Source: Prionace glauca (taxonomy: Eukaryota; Chordata; Chondrichthyes; Carcharhiniformes; Carcharhinidae). Taken from it: a stretch of 64,000 nucleotides of DNA. The notes below the pieces were generated by a model that ran no database searches, was not told the origin of the DNA, and saw only the letters and a program-made list of their open reading frames with translations. Below, one piece after another: positions 23,107-36,664 of this stretch (within the stretch, counting starts at the first letter, position 1; the number at the start of each line of letters is the position of its first letter). Location: the NCBI GenBank assembly GCA_037974335.1, contig CM075724.1:62956470-63020469 (forward strand). The letters are read 5' to 3'. Position numbers and translations under genes: made by a program.

Positions 23107-24149
23107 AAACAATACCTAGCTGTCTCAGGTCACTGATATAAACCTTTGATCAGACAAAAGAATCTTGCAGGCATTTCTCATAGAAAGGAGATTACTAATC
23201 AATCCACATCAAAAAATTCACACTAATCCTCGGCAATGGAGAGTATTTTTAAACAGAATTGATAATCTGATAGCTGTCCTGTCTCGTGCAATTCACTGAA
23301 CCCGGAGCTCTTATCAGCCTGGAGTCTTGCAGACAAATGTATCTCGGGGCCGGGGGGGGGTGTGGGGGGGGCGAGAGGGCTGATGGTTCTCTGGTGATGG
23401 GAGTGGAGGCCCGGTCGCAGGTAGGGGGGCGGATGGATTTCTGACGGGGATAGGGTTTAGGGGGATCTGCTGCCACTCTGCGGGCGATCCCTTCTCCCCA
23501 CCTGAGGAACGAATGCCCTGCCACCAGAAGATCCAACCGCTCCTCCCCTCCTCTTACCAGTGAGTGATCGGGCCTCCCCCTCACCACCAGACAACGATCG
23601 GCCCTCTCGAATCGCCCCCAAAGATACATTTGACCCGCCTCCTCCTCCTCCCAGAGGATGCTCTGACACACCTCCTCCTCTTCCCACCCGCCAGACAACG
23701 ATTTGTGTCAGAGAGGCGTTGCAGGCTCTGAAGCCGCTTATGAGGTTCCCCTGCAAAATAAAAATCGATTTCAGATTTTTATTTTGCAGGTCACTTACAG
23801 CGCGGTACGGAAAGGACCAGAAGACAGTAAAGTGGGATTTGGTGGTAAAGTTGGGTGCGCGGTTCATTAAATCGATTTAAATGCATGCTAATACATATTC
23901 ACGCCCGAATTGGGTGTCGGTAAAGCCGCGATCTGCTCGCATTCAGGTGCAAATCCGTTAAAGACCCGATGCCTGAATTTACCGCGATTTCGCGCTCGAA
24001 AATGGGCGTGAATTTTTTGGCTGAATCGCGGCCATAGTGTGTGTGGGTGGAACCTAGAAAATGTTAATAAAGCAATTCAACACTTGAAACATAGTTCAGC
24101 GTGTTTTATGAATGGTGAGTATTAGCAATTAATAAATGAATTCACTACT

Positions 24150-24360
24150 TAAAACACACAGTTCTGAATTTTGTTTTTAATTATTAGGTAAACACTGTTG
24201 ACAATTTCTGTCCCTGCTGCACATAATTCCACAAGTGCAATATCATAGTGTTTGACCAAGGGGAAAAAAAAATACTTCCAAATGCAACTGGAAGCGCAGA
24301 GAGCAGAAAGATTCAAAAGCTGGGAGCAAGACGACGGAGCCACAAATGAGGAGAAACGAC
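24150..24360 (+). repeat. Unnamed dispersed repeat, copy 2
   Basis: Partner of 17160-17312: shares aattttgtttttaat, a gtaaacact/gtaaagacc block, gcacataattccacaag and a ggggaa-rich stretch. Purine-rich 3' part is open for 63 codons but matches nothing I know. Confidence 0.45.
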
Positions 24361-27300
24361 TGTTCATGCAGCATTCGTTTACAATTATTTCACAACATAT
24401 TCGTCTTCTAACTTTACATCAGATAATCTTAACTGCTGGTTGAATTCTATATGGAAAATGAGTTTGATTCCATGCAAACGGCTGTATTATGAAAAGGGGA
24501 AGAGCTATTGCGTTTTCACGTCTATTCTATTTTACAGGCTGTCAGGTAGCTTGATGGATGAATGGTGCCAGATGAGGTTAATTTTTAAATAAATCTATTT
24601 GGTAATTGTGCATACGATGCTTCTGAGTGTGCACGCATTTCTGTTGTCTTACGTTCCACTGATATTAAGAGAAGTGCCACGTAATTTTCCGTTCATAGAA
24701 TGATAAATACGAGTTGCGTTAAAGGACTATTAAAATACACACAGCTTGCATTTCTGCTTCTACCCACAGTCACGATATAAGTTCTGAAGCTATGCTACAT
24801 TATTAGCTTGCTTTCTTTCGTACCAGGTCATACGCGTACAATCGTCTTCCTGCTTCTGGCCGTTCAATTGCCCGGAAAATTAAACACAGGCCCTGTTTGG
24901 AATAGGAAAAGCGGGATTTACTGATAACACGATTTGTATTTTCGCAACAGTCAGCCCTTTAAACTGAATAAATTATCAATAACTTTATTAATGAATGTAT
25001 GTAGTATCTTTTCCGCAAGTTGATTGCATATTTTCCGATGATTTCAATCCACAGAGAATTAATTGTTTGTGGTATGTTTTGGAATGAACCGGGTGAGTGA
25101 TTAGGGCGTCATTTGAAAGCAACATCTTTATTATTCTTTACGGTAGTAAGTCTTTCGAACAATACTCCTTTACTGTGGTAAATGTTTTGCAAAGTGCAGT
25201 TGTGCAGTTTTTCAACATCAAATTTCAAATATTTAATATTATTTAGTGCTGAATGATATGTTTCAATCAAGCCTTAGAGGGGACGCAAAAAGCTCTATCA
25301 TTTTTCAACCTGACCCATTATCTCAACACGTCAGCTTCTATCAATATTTTGTCAGCATCCTCTTCCTTCATTAAGACCAAGATACAATACTTATCCAGAA
25401 TTCTACTGCTGCGTTAAACATATATCACATTCTTTGTTTCAATGGATGACACCACCCCCACAACCAGATTGCTATGGGCATACTGGGAATAGTACTTTGA
25501 TTCCGTTTTAAACTAACTGCTATTCTATTCTCATGTATTTCTTATGTATTTTCGAGTCTTAATTTCCTTTTCTCGTCCTGTTTCAACTTATGGTATCTGC
25601 CCTGAGTAATCCATCTGACATGCATCTTGCACCTGTTTTGATTCAGCATTACTTCTACCTTCAAAACACCCAACAGCCTGCTTAACATTGGGTTGTCTTT
25701 ATCTATTGTTGAAATGTATCTATCCTGGACCTGAAATGTTTCTTCCTAAAAGATTCCCTCATTGTTTCCTGAATTAACTTGCACTAAATTTTCATGTTGG
25801 AATATACTACAGGCTATACATAATCTCTTTAATTAAAGCAGAGATAAATAAAACAACACATTTTTCACCCATGTTTCCCATCTCCTTAAGGACATTTCGG
25901 GTGGAGTACAGTCAAAGTTTTACATGGCTTTGACACCCAACGTGAGTGTGCATTGAGGAGGGCATCCAAAAAACTATTTTACTCTACCAGAGACCTACAA
26001 CGTCAGGTCACTGATGAAAGATCAAGAATGGAAACTGTAACTTTTACCTACCTTTCCATCTCAAAGAAGAATTTTTACCTCAAAGAATCCAACTGTCGTG
26101 TTCCACCACTGACTGTTTGAAATTCAACAAAATCAAGAAATCCACATTGAAATGTTGATGACTGCATATTCTTGTCAGATTAACTCATTATGAGGAACCG
26201 TTGGAAATTTCCCAACAGGAGAATGCTGTGTAAAAGCAAAGCATTTATTTGTGTCACAGTATCACAATAAAATGCATTGCTTATCTGTTTTTTTCTATAA
26301 ATGTAATGATTCTGAGGAAGCGTACAAGGCTATTCAACCTTTCGGTTCGTTTCTGATGTTAACTTAAATCTTGGCTGATCCATTCCTGTACGCAGTTTAC
26401 TTATTGTTGCGCCATATACCTTGAAAGATTTATCCAAGAAACATGTGTCCGTTTAAATTCTTGATTAACTCAACGGGTTTCAAATATTCATTACAATTTG
26501 CGTGAAAATGAACATGTGCAATATATTCATGTTATAATAGTTCTTATTAACTATTAATATGTATTTGTTCAAGTGATTTTTGTATTTACTATCTCAACCT
26601 ATACTAGATACATTTAGGCGTTTATTTTGTAAATATGATTAGCATTCCACAGTGCCATGTGCAAGGCGACAAAATATGGAGAGCTGTTTTTCAGCATTTA
26701 AGTGTGTACAACTTTATGATGGTAAGTCATCGGCCTGACTGTTTCTCCTCTTACAGATTTCTCCTGGGTTGCACTAGAGGTCCAGCATTTTGCTGTTTTC
26801 GTTTCAGATTTTCAGCATCATCTATGTTTCATTTCTTATATCATGAGGTGGAATGTTTTGGGAGATAACTGACTACAGCCCATGATTCAGGCTTCTGCTA
26901 CACATTGCATTGAGAATGAGCTGTGGTGAGATCAAGGGTGAAGAAGAGTATAATCATACGTAGTGATGGGGTTGAATTAAACCAAGTGGAGTGGAACGTA
27001 ATTTCAGTGGAAATTAATGCGCGGCATAGATCTTTATGGATCAGAGGCAGTTTTATCTATGGCATAAATCATTTGTGGTTTTGGATGCTCCCCAAACGTT
27101 CTGTTAAAGGGATTATGTCGACGTAAGGGCAAAGTAAAACGAAGTGGTCTTGTTGCAATCAGCCTCAGCGTAAATTATATCTGAATACTATGTGCCAACT
27201 TCTACGTATAAAAGTTTTCACTTTGCGGACCTCTATAAGATACATTTCGTTTCCCGACTTTACTCTGTATTTGCGGCAGGCTGATATTTCTTTACAATTG

Positions 27301-27669
27301 CTCCAAATACAAATTAGTGCCGATGCTAGAAATATAAAACGATTATCCGATATCTGAAGAATAATCACGACCTGAAATGTTGTCTGAATTTCTCTTTACA
27401 TAGGTATTACCAGAGCCCCTTAACATTTCCACGTTTTCCGTGCTTATTTAATATTATATTTGAAGTGAACAGACACTAGTGAAAGTTGTAGGTGTTATTT
27501 GAACTTAAATTCTAATCGTATTCATTTGAAACGTTAACCATTTAGACAATACGACATAGCTCAGCGAATGAACCCAAGAAATCTTCAACAAACTGCAGAT
27601 AAATTTCTTTTAAAGACAAGGCGGGAACTGACGAGCGTGGTAGGGCTTTTGCATCTCAGTTCAGATTTT
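24361..27669. other. Long unassigned intergenic stretch
   Basis: Mostly AT-rich and without a supported coding region. Worn pieces of the foldback repeat may lie at 26740-26830 and 27300-27460 (cgacctgaaatgttgtctgaatttctc). Nothing else seen. Confidence 0.4.
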
Positions 27670-28250
27670 GGGCATACACTAAATCTCTTTGCAGCAGTTT
27701 ACGGGACCGTTCGGCCCATCGATGGGCGGTTCGAACACGTAAAATCGCGCAATGGGACAGATTACGTCGATTTCTGGCCTCAGGTATTTTTACAATAACC
27801 CGATTTCGTGCGAGATCAACCTCTCGCCGGAAATGAGCGAGAGGCTGAATAATTTATCTGAATATACTTAAATGTGAATTTACATTTTAGCGAGCCCGAC
27901 GCTCAATCGTCCGTGCTCACTTGCCTCTCTAGACTCATGGGAAAGGTTATCTCTGGCGAGGAAAATATCTGCAGCCCATGAACTGGGAACAGTTCGATTG
28001 GCCTCGCTGGTAGAATTAGAGGCTATTGAGGCACCTTCCCCAAGCCAAGGGCAACGGGGAAGGAGGAGGGGTGCCCTTTGGGCAGTGCTAGCCTGCATCA
28101 GGAACTCTCCCGCTTTTCCACTAGTTGGACAATCAGAATCATTCTCGTAAAATTCCTCCGGCTGTCTCTGTTCTCTCACTGTAATTTGTTTCCCTCTGTG
28201 CAGCGGCACTTGCTGTGCAACTTGCTCAGTGAAAGCTTCTCCCATTTAAC
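27670..28250. repeat. GC-rich block resembling 21459-24036
   Basis: Shares the style gggaccgttcggccc.., cgatttctggcctca, gagaggctgaat; no coding sequence. Identification as the same family is a guess. Confidence 0.3.
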
Positions 28251-28621
28251 TTATTCCAAGTCGCAACCCACATAGTGAACAATGTTGTTGTGACTGGCCT
28301 AACTACGGCAAGGCTAATATTCAATTGGCTTAAGACGTGCGTAATTGGTGTGTGATTGGTGAAAGAGAATATGATCAATTTCTAATTGATTTCTTGAAAA
28401 TGATACAATTTCCCATTTTTCAATGATTGTTCCTCTAATAAATGACAGAAACGTTAAATTTAATTGATCTCAGACCCAAAAGTAGAAGTCCAGCATGGAT
28501 CACTGACTTTTAATGGAGAGAGAGGTGATAAAATAAATGGGGGAGACGAGAATTAAAAGGGATCAAATTCCGAAAAATGTAACAATATTTTTCTGTTGAC
28601 ACCATTGTTTTCTGTGCACAC

Positions 28622-29895
28622 GGATGAATACGGATATAGATAGGTTGGTAGATTGGGCAGATAGATGGCAGATGGAATTTAATCCTGACAAATGCGAGAT
28701 GATGCATTTTGGAAGGAATAATGCAGGGAGGAGTTATGTGATAAAAGGTAGACCGATTAAGAGTACAGAGATACAGAGGGACCTGGGAGTGCAGGTGCAC
28801 AACTCTGAAGGTGTCGACACAGGTAGGGAAGGTTGTGAAGAAAGCTTATGGAATGCTAGCCTTTATAGGAAGGGGTATAGAGTATAAGAGCTGCCGTCTA
28901 ATGCTTCAGGTGGACAGAACGTTGGTTAGACCACATTTGGAGTACTGCGTCCAGTTCTGGTTACCTTACTACCGGAAGGACATGGAGACCCTGAAGAGGG
29001 TGCAGAGGAGGTTTACCAGGATGTTGCCTGGCATGGAAGGATTGAGTTACGAGGAAAGGTTGGAGAAAGACGGAGATTAAGGGGTGATATGATAGAGGTA
29101 TATGAAATACTGAAGGGAATAGATAGAGTAAACAATGGTAGGCTTTTCCCTAGATTGGGGACAATTACGAGACGTCACGATCTAAGGGTGAAAGGGGAGA
29201 AGTATAATTTGGATATGAGAGGGAGGTTTTTCACGCAGAGGGTCGTAGGGGTATGGAACGCACTACTGAGTAGGGTGGTGGAGGCAGGCACGTTGGACTT
29301 GTTTAAGGTTTACTTAGACAGACACATGAGTGAAGTAAGGATGGAGGGTTATAGTAGAGGGTATTAAATAGGATCAGAGCCTCGGGACGACACCGGAAAT
29401 GTAGTTTTATATGTTAACGTATTGTCTTTTTATTCCACAGGGTCGGTCCACCTTGTTGTCAAACGAGGGGCATGCACACGGTGGGTCGTGCGTGGGCTGC
29501 TCTTGGAGGTTCCGGGAATGGCCTAGTACTTCGTGTCGTTGTGTGTGCTTAATCCTGGACCAGCAGATGGGCACCGCAGCAGCTCAGTGATATCACTGCT
29601 AGCTGTACAGATACATGGATTTGGGCCTGTGTCTGTGTGAGTTTGCGCATTCTCCCTGTGGTCGTGTGGGTTTCCTCCGGGCGCTCCGATTTCCTCCCAC
29701 ACCCCAAAGATCTGCTGTTAGGCTGATTGGTTTTACCAAATTGACACTATTCTCCCCTGAATCTGGCTACATTAGGGGTTCCACTCAAATACACACAGGG
29801 CGGGGTAGGTGTGGGAAGATGCGGCGGCGCGGGCTCGTTGGGCCGAAGGGCCTGTTTCCCATGCTGGGATGTTCTTTGTTCTTTGTACCCAGTTT
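28622..29895 (+). mobile_element. CR1 LINE with SINE-like 3' tail
   Basis: Frames at 28624-29367 read DRLVDWADRWQMEFNPDKC, AYGMLAFIGRGIEYKS, PHLEYCVQFWLPYYRKDME and GRFFTQRVVGVWNALLSR, with frame changes near 28810 and 29080. From 29430 the tail gttgtcaaacgaggggcatgcacacgg continues to gggcctgtttcccatgctgggatgttctttgttctttg. Confidence 0.86.
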
Positions 29896-31089
29896 TTGTC
29901 TCCTTTCAGCGACAAGGTAGTAGCTACACATAATATTTTGTTATCTTCAGTTCATTGGTGGATATTCATATTATTGATAATAATGCATTTGGTCATGTGA
30001 TCAGCCTGCGATCGGCTGAAAATAATATTAGCTTCCTTCTATTTGAACAAAGACCAGGGTTTAGATAAAGTGAACATCTTGCTCTGTGTGATAGTGTAGT
30101 ACGTTGTGGATATAGTATACGCTTAACATTTCTCTCCGTGTCAACCATGATGTGCTGCAATTGGTCACAGTGTCAACAAGCACAGTTTTTCCTAAAGACG
30201 CTACTGGTTAAAAAAAGCCTAAGGATCTGCGAAAATATTTCGTCAGATAATTTTGCAAGGTGTATTTGTATAAAAATGCCTGTTCCAAAACTTTGTGATT
30301 GGTTTGCAATGATTATTCTTTCGAAAAGTGGTAGCCGCTCCATATTTGCTTGATTGCAGACGAATGGTATTATAAATCTTCACATACCCATATGTCTATG
30401 TGTGCATACTAATTATGTAAGTAGCTTCAGTTTGATGCATCAGATCATGGTCGGGGCTATATTTTCTGCTTTTAGAAGCGGTTCTGCATCGCTTTATCCA
30501 GTAGGGAGGTAGGTTAATTAAGACAATTTTGGGAAAATTCTGTTAATTTGTTAAGACACAAAGTGTCGATTGGGTTCACTAAGCATTGATCTGTGGCACG
30601 TAAACTCCTTGGAGTGGCAATCACCCGCGGATTCCCACTCTGGAAGGATTTACCTTCGTTGTAATTCCAAAGCCACTGTCTCGCCCCATCATTCGTCTCT
30701 CAGCACTGGTGAGACAGGTGCACAGGCAAAGGAAGGCACGCTCCTTTCTGGGCACAAGCCAGTCTTGTGATTTCACGGTCTGATTTTAATTATCTGTCGT
30801 TCTCCTCCCGGTCAACCCGATTCACATCCTGCCTCATAATGATTCCCAGTCTGCCTCATAATGATCATAACCTGTTCCATGCTCCTCCCGATCAATATCA
30901 CGCAGCGGCTAACCTGCTACACATCTGCAATCTGTCAACAATTATTGATGAAGCTGACCACATTTATTCTACAGCCTCTTACCATGGCCCAAATGAATAT
31001 CTATACAATTGCGTGATTCCATTCTTCTATTATTGATTTCTAAGCGGAGAATTACAATCGATGATTTCTCTCCTCCTTCCAGTAGTTCT
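29896..31089. other. Unassigned stretch
   Basis: No gene or named repeat. A 23-bp phrase ctgcctcataatgatt is repeated at 30828 and 30852. Confidence 0.35.
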
Positions 31090-31270
31090 GCTATTGTCTC
31101 CCAAAGAAGGTACTCTGGCCTTGTCCTTATTTTCAACTATATGCTTCCCCTCTGAGATCTCATCCTAATACAGTGTTAGCTTTTACATCTATCTTGATGA
31201 CACACAGCTGTACCTCACCACAGCCTCTCTCAATGCTTCCCCATCCCCAAATTTTCACAATAATTGTACA
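31090..31270 (+). mobile_element. Fragment of a non-LTR reverse transcriptase
   Basis: Conceptual frames give NYMLPL and, in another frame, DDTQLYLTTASLN, corresponding to the YMLPLG...YADDTQLYL region of L2/Rex-like LINEs. Short and frameshifted. Confidence 0.45.
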
Positions 31271-31364
31271 ACCTCCAGTACTGGACAACATAATCCTGCA
31301 AATAAATATTAGGAGGTCCAAATCGTTTGTATTTGGTCTGCACGCTATCCGGCCCCGTGTCTTT

Positions 31365-31440
31365 CTCACTTGCAAGTGTTTAGGGATTAAACACTTGCAA
31401 GTGAGGAATGAATAAAATTGATTAGGAATGAATAAAATTG
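31365..31440. repeat. Perfect 18-bp hairpin followed by a 20-bp-period direct repeat
   Basis: Arms 31365-31382 and 31388-31405 are exact complements with a 5-base loop. aggaatgaataaaattg follows at 31404 and again at 31424. Confidence 0.9.
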
Positions 31441-31559
31441 TTCTTATATTTCACCGTGAAATATCTTTCCGATTAGAAATCCGTGCCATCAGTAAGACCA
31501 GTTTTAACTCGTTAGCATTTAACTCGTAGCATTTCCTGACTCAATTGCTGCTCCAGCAG

Positions 31560-32290
31560 ATTTACTTCCAAATCTTCATCCGTGTGCTTTTTACCTCTGA
31601 ATTTAATTCCATCAATGCATTCATTGGCGACCTCATGCGACTCGGGAAACCTTGTCTGTTTGATACGCTGCAAAAAAGGGTGTCCCGGTGCATGGCACAT
31701 TGACGAGATCATGCAGGCACGAAGACAATGGATGAATGGACACTATTCGGCAATCACCAGGCAGGAGTGTTCCCTTCCTGTTGGAGAACAGTCGAGGGCA
31801 TTCAGCCTCTGATCTTCAAGTAAGCGTACTCCAAGGCAGCCTTCAACACACATGACAACGCAGAATCACCGAGAAGAAACTGACAGCCACGTTTCGCGTA
31901 TATGAGCATGGCCTCAACCGGTCATGGGTTCAGCCTCACTATCTGTAACACCGCCTACCCTCCACCCACCCCCCACCCCCCGACTTGTCTGGACTTGCAA
32001 AATCTCGTTAGCTGTCCTGGCTTGAGGCAATTCACACCTCTTTAATCTCTACTTAACACCCTCTCTGCCCGCATTGTCTGCACCTGTAAAGGCTTGATTA
32101 CCTGTTAAGAATCGCATTCCAACCATTATCTTGCAAATTGAGCCTGTGTCTCTCTACGCCTTATTCGGGAACCCAATCCTCCATTTGCCTGTTGAAGGAG
32201 CAGCGTTCTGAAAGCTCATGCAACACAATGAGCCTGTATTGGACTTTAACCCGGTGTTGTGAGACTTTTTACTGTTTTAATTCCATTTAT
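31560..32290 (+). mobile_element. Penelope-like element fragment (GIY-YIG endonuclease region)
   Basis: Frames read CLIRCKKGCPGAWHIDEIMQ with PVGEQS downstream, the worn form of the GIY-YIG-type endonuclease seen better at 50650. The 3' tail ends in aaggagcagcgttctgaaagctc...ggtgttgtgagactttttactg. Broken and old. Confidence 0.6.
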
Positions 32291-32633
32291 TTGAAACTTT
32301 TCGCCATGTAAACGTCTGAAGCACTTTTGTCATCCAATTCAGATTTCTGCAGCATCCGCAATTTGAAATGGTCCTGTATTGGTGGCCCTAACTTAGAACA
32401 AAGAACAAAGAACAACACAGCACGGGAAACAGGCCCTTCGGCCTAACGAGCCCGCACCGCCGTCCCATCGTGTCAGTGACCTATTCATGATTTTAGTCTA
32501 CGCCTAATGTGCGAGGATCAGGGAGGTCCAATATAGGGACAATTTGTTACCCAATCAATCAGCCTAAAAGCACATCTTTGGGATGTGGGAGGAAACCGGA
32601 CCACCCGGAGGAAACCCACGCAACCACGGGGAG

Positions 32634-32940
32634 AACATAGAACATAGAAGCCAACAGTGCAGAAACAGGCCCTTCGGCCCATCGAGTCTGCACCGAACAC
32701 AATCCCACCCAGACCCTATCCCCATATCCCTGCTAATCCCTCTAACCTACACATCCCAGGACACTAAGGGGTAATTTTAGCATAGCCAATGAACCTAACC
32801 CGCACATCTTTGGACTGTGGGAGGAAACCGGAGCACCCGGAGAAAACCCACGCAGACACGAGGAGAATGTGCAAACTCCACACAGGCAGTGACCCGAGCC
32901 GGGAATCGAACCCAGGACCCTGGAGCTGTGAAGACACAGG
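32634..32940 (-). mobile_element. tRNA-type SINE nested in the CR1 tail
   Basis: Plus strand: aacatagaagccaacagtgcagaaacaggcccttcggcccatcgagtc ... ggaatcgaacccaggaccctggagctgtgaag. It interrupts the CR1 tail between ...tggatttgggcctgtgtct and ctccccgtggttgcg (minus reading). Confidence 0.75.
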
Positions 32941-35900
32941 CCCAAATCCATGTGTCCGCACATGGATAGTCTCTGAGCTGTCATGTTGCCCTTGAGATGG
33001 TCCAGTTTAAGCACACTAACGACATGAAGCAATAGGCAACTCCCGAAGCAACATCCAAGAGCAGCCCACTACAACCTGCCGCATGCATGCCCCTTGCTGG
33101 TCAACAAGGTGGACTTAAATGCCTGTGGAGACAAAAAATTCATTATTAAACAGGCAAAGACTGTAACATCCCTGAGGCAAAAACGGAATCCCAAGACTAC
33201 AATGTTTAGTAAGGCCTGCTATATTCCCCTATGCGTAGACCGCTCATGTGGCTGTCTAAGTGACAAACAACCCTCGCGTGCCTGCTTCCACCACCTTACT
33301 CGGCAGTGCATTCCACACCCCCACTACCCTTTGCGTGAGAAACTGCCCTCTAATATTTGTCTTATACCTAGCCCCCCTCACCCTAAGCCCGTGACCCCTC
33401 GTTCTATCCATTTCTAATAGCGGAAAAAGCTTACCACCATTTATTCTATCTATCCCCTTCATAATCTTATAAACCTCTATTAGATCCCCCCTCAGCCGAC
33501 GTCTCTCAAGGGAAAACAGCCCAAGTTCGTTCAATCTTTCCTCGTAAGACAGCCCTTCCATACCAGGCAGCATCCTGGTAAATCTCCTCTGCACTCTCTC
33601 CAGGATCTCTACATCCTTCCGGTAGTACGGCGACCAGAACTGGACGCAATACTCCAAGTGAGGCCTAACCAACGTTCTATACAACTGCAACATCAGACTC
33701 CTACTCTTATATTCTATACCCCTTCCTATGAAGGCTAACATACCATACGCTTTCCTCATCACATTCTGCACCTGCACCGACACCTTCAGGGACTTGTGCA
33801 CTTGCACCCCCCGGGTCTCTCTGCGTATCTATACTCCGGATAGTTCTACCTTTTATCGTATAACTCCCCTTCACATTATTCCAGCCAAAGTGCATCACCT
33901 CGCATTTCTCCGGATTAAATTCCATTTGCCATCTATCTGCCCAATCTACCAGCCTGTCTATGTCCTGTTGCATTGCCAGGCACTGCTCCTCAGTACCCGC
34001 CAATCCAACCATCTTAGTGTCATCAGCAAATTTGCTGATCACACCACCTACCCCCTCTTCCAAGTCATTAATATATACTACAAATAGAAGAGGTCCTAGT
34101 ACCGAGCCCTGCGGCACACCACTGGTGACAGACCTCCAATTGGAAAAGGAGCCTTCCACTACTACCCGCTGTCTCCTCCTCCCAAGCCAGTTCTCCACCC
34201 ATCTACATACCTGGCCTTGTATCCCATGAGCCTTCACCTTTTCTATCAGGCTACTATGAGGGACCTTGTCAAATGCCTTACCGAAATCCATAAAGACGAC
34301 ATCAACGGCTTCTCCTTCGTCAACCGTTTTTGTCACCTCTTCAAAAAATTCCACTAGATTCATAAGGCACGACCTCCCTGTAACGAAGCCATGCTGCGTA
34401 TCCCTGATCAGATTGCAGCGCTCCAGATGTTCATACATCCTATCCTTGAGAATCCTCTCCATTAGCTTGCCTATAACTGAAGTCAAGCTCACCGGCCTAT
34501 AATTCCCTGGGTTATCCCTCTGACCCTTTTTAAACAACGGTACAACATTTGCAATCCGCCAATCCGCTGGGACCTCACCTGTGTCCAAAGAAGAGACAAA
34601 GATTTGCGTCAGAGGCCCAGCAATTTCATCCCTCACCTCCCTTAGCAGCCTGGGATAGATGCCATCAGGCCCCGGAGATTTATCCATCTTTATACTGTCT
34701 AAAAGTCCCAATACCTCTTCCCTCGTGATGACTATTTCCCTCAACGGATCCTCAAACTCCTCAAGCACAGCACCAGACATCAGGCCCCTCTCCTGCGTGA
34801 ATACCGATGCAAAGTATTCATTCACGATCTCCCCCATTCCCCCAGGCTCCAAGCATAGTTCCCCTCCTCTGTCCCTGAGAGGACCAATCTTCCCTCTAAC
34901 CATCCTTTTGTTTCTAACATAGGAGTAAAATGCCTTAGGATTTTCCTTAATCCTACTCGCCAAAGCCATTTCGTGGCCCCTTTTTGCCTTTCTGATGCCC
35001 CTTTTAAGTTCTCTCCTACATTCTCTGTAATCTTCTAACGCTATCTCTGTCCTCAAATGCCTAGATATAACGTACGCCTCCCTCTTCCTCCTGACCAGGT
35101 CCTCAATATCCCTAGTTACCCACGGCTCTCTAATCCTACCCTTCCCATCCTTCCTCTTGACCGGCACATGTCTTTCCTGCAAAGATTTTAGTTTTGCCTT
35201 GAGAGACTCCCACATACCCAGCGTCGACCTGCCATCAAACAGCTTACCCCAGTCCGTATCTTTAAGATCCTGCCTAATCCGGTTGTATCTAGCCCTCCCC
35301 CAGTTTAACACCCTCCCCTTAGGACAGGCTTCATCTTTATCCATTAATATCTTAAACCAGACAGAGTTGTGGTCACTGTTAGCCACATGCTCTCCTACTT
35401 CAACGTCAACCACCTGCCCAGGCTCATTCCCCAGAACCAAGTCCAGCCCCTCTCTGGTCGGGCTACCCACATACTGCTCCAGGGATCGTTCCATTACACA
35501 TTGTACAAATTCCTCCCCGTCAGCACCCTCTGATCTCGGCACCTTCCAATCTACCCCAGGGAGATTAAAATCTCCCACTACCACCACCCTATTCTTCCTG
35601 CACTTATCTAGAATGTCCCTGCTTATCCCTTCTTCCACAGCCCACGGGCTGTTGGGCGGTCTGTAGTACACACCCAACATCGTAACATCTCCCTTCCTTT
35701 TCCTCAACTCCGCCCATAGCGATTCGATTCCTATATCCTCTATACCTCCCTCCCTCTGCACTGCTATGATGCAATCCTTAACTAACAACGCCACTCCTCC
35801 ACCTCTCAGCGACCCACCCCTATCACGCCTGAAACACTTATACCCAGGAACATTCAACTGCCAGTCCTGCCCTTCCTTTAACCTAGTCTCTGTCACCGCC

Positions 35901-36664
35901 ACCACTTCCAACTTCCTTTCGAACATTAATGCCTTCAGTTCATCAGTTTTGCCAGTCACACTCCTAGCATTGAAACACATGCACCGAAGACCCTCAGAAA
36001 CAATCCGATCCTTCTTCCTACCCTCCGGGTTTACCCTATCCCCAATCCCAGTTCCGTCCACTTCCCCAACCCCCCCCCCCCCCCTCCATATTAGTTTAAA
36101 TCCTGCCGAAACACTCCAGCTAACCTTCCAGCTAAGATATGCATGCCCTTCTCATTAACTGTCCCCCATCCCTCTTGTATATTTGTCTCTCTTTCATGAA
36201 GACTTCCCTGTGGTCTACGAATCTAAAACCCTCTGCCCTACACCAATCCTTCAACCACGCATTTAGTTGGAGTATCTCATTATTTCTAGCCCTGCTAGCC
36301 CCAGGCACCGGCAGCAGCCCAGAAAACGCCACCCTGGAGACCCTACATTTCAGCCTAGCCCCCAACTCCCTGAACTGGCTACGTATGTCTCCCCTGCACT
36401 TTGTTCCTACATCCTTCTCTCCTACGTGCACTATCACATCAGACTCAGTCCCTCCACCCTTCAAAATTCCCTCTACCCTTTCTGAAACATCCTGTAGCCC
36501 TGCTCCAGGGAGGCAGACTACCATCCTGGAGTCCCACTTTTGCCCACAGAACCGCCTGTCAATCCCTTTGACTTTCCCATCCCCCACCACTATCTCACAC
36601 CCTGCACTCTTCCCTTCCACCGAGGTATTCTGATCTCCCTCCCTTGCCTTCTCTACCCCAGCTA

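Larger units (their letters stand above)
21459..24036. mobile_element. GC-rich non-coding unit, possible non-autonomous DNA transposon, interrupted by a CR1
   Basis: Left end gggcccgattttacc and the complement of the right end ggccgcgattcagcc are weakly inverted. Inside are CpG-rich blocks (21480-21680, 23330-23960), unlike the AT-rich surroundings. No transposase frame. A related block may be at 27670-28250. Confidence 0.35.

Noticed and set aside
23249-23880. Overlapping frames of 106-149 codons in the CpG-rich block
   Set aside because: Low-complexity P/G/R-rich translations from GC-rich sequence on both strands; no family match.
35157-35666. 169-codon and neighbouring plus-strand frames at 33728-36633
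   Set aside because: They are antisense to the well-supported CR1 ORF2 and ORF1 on the minus strand.
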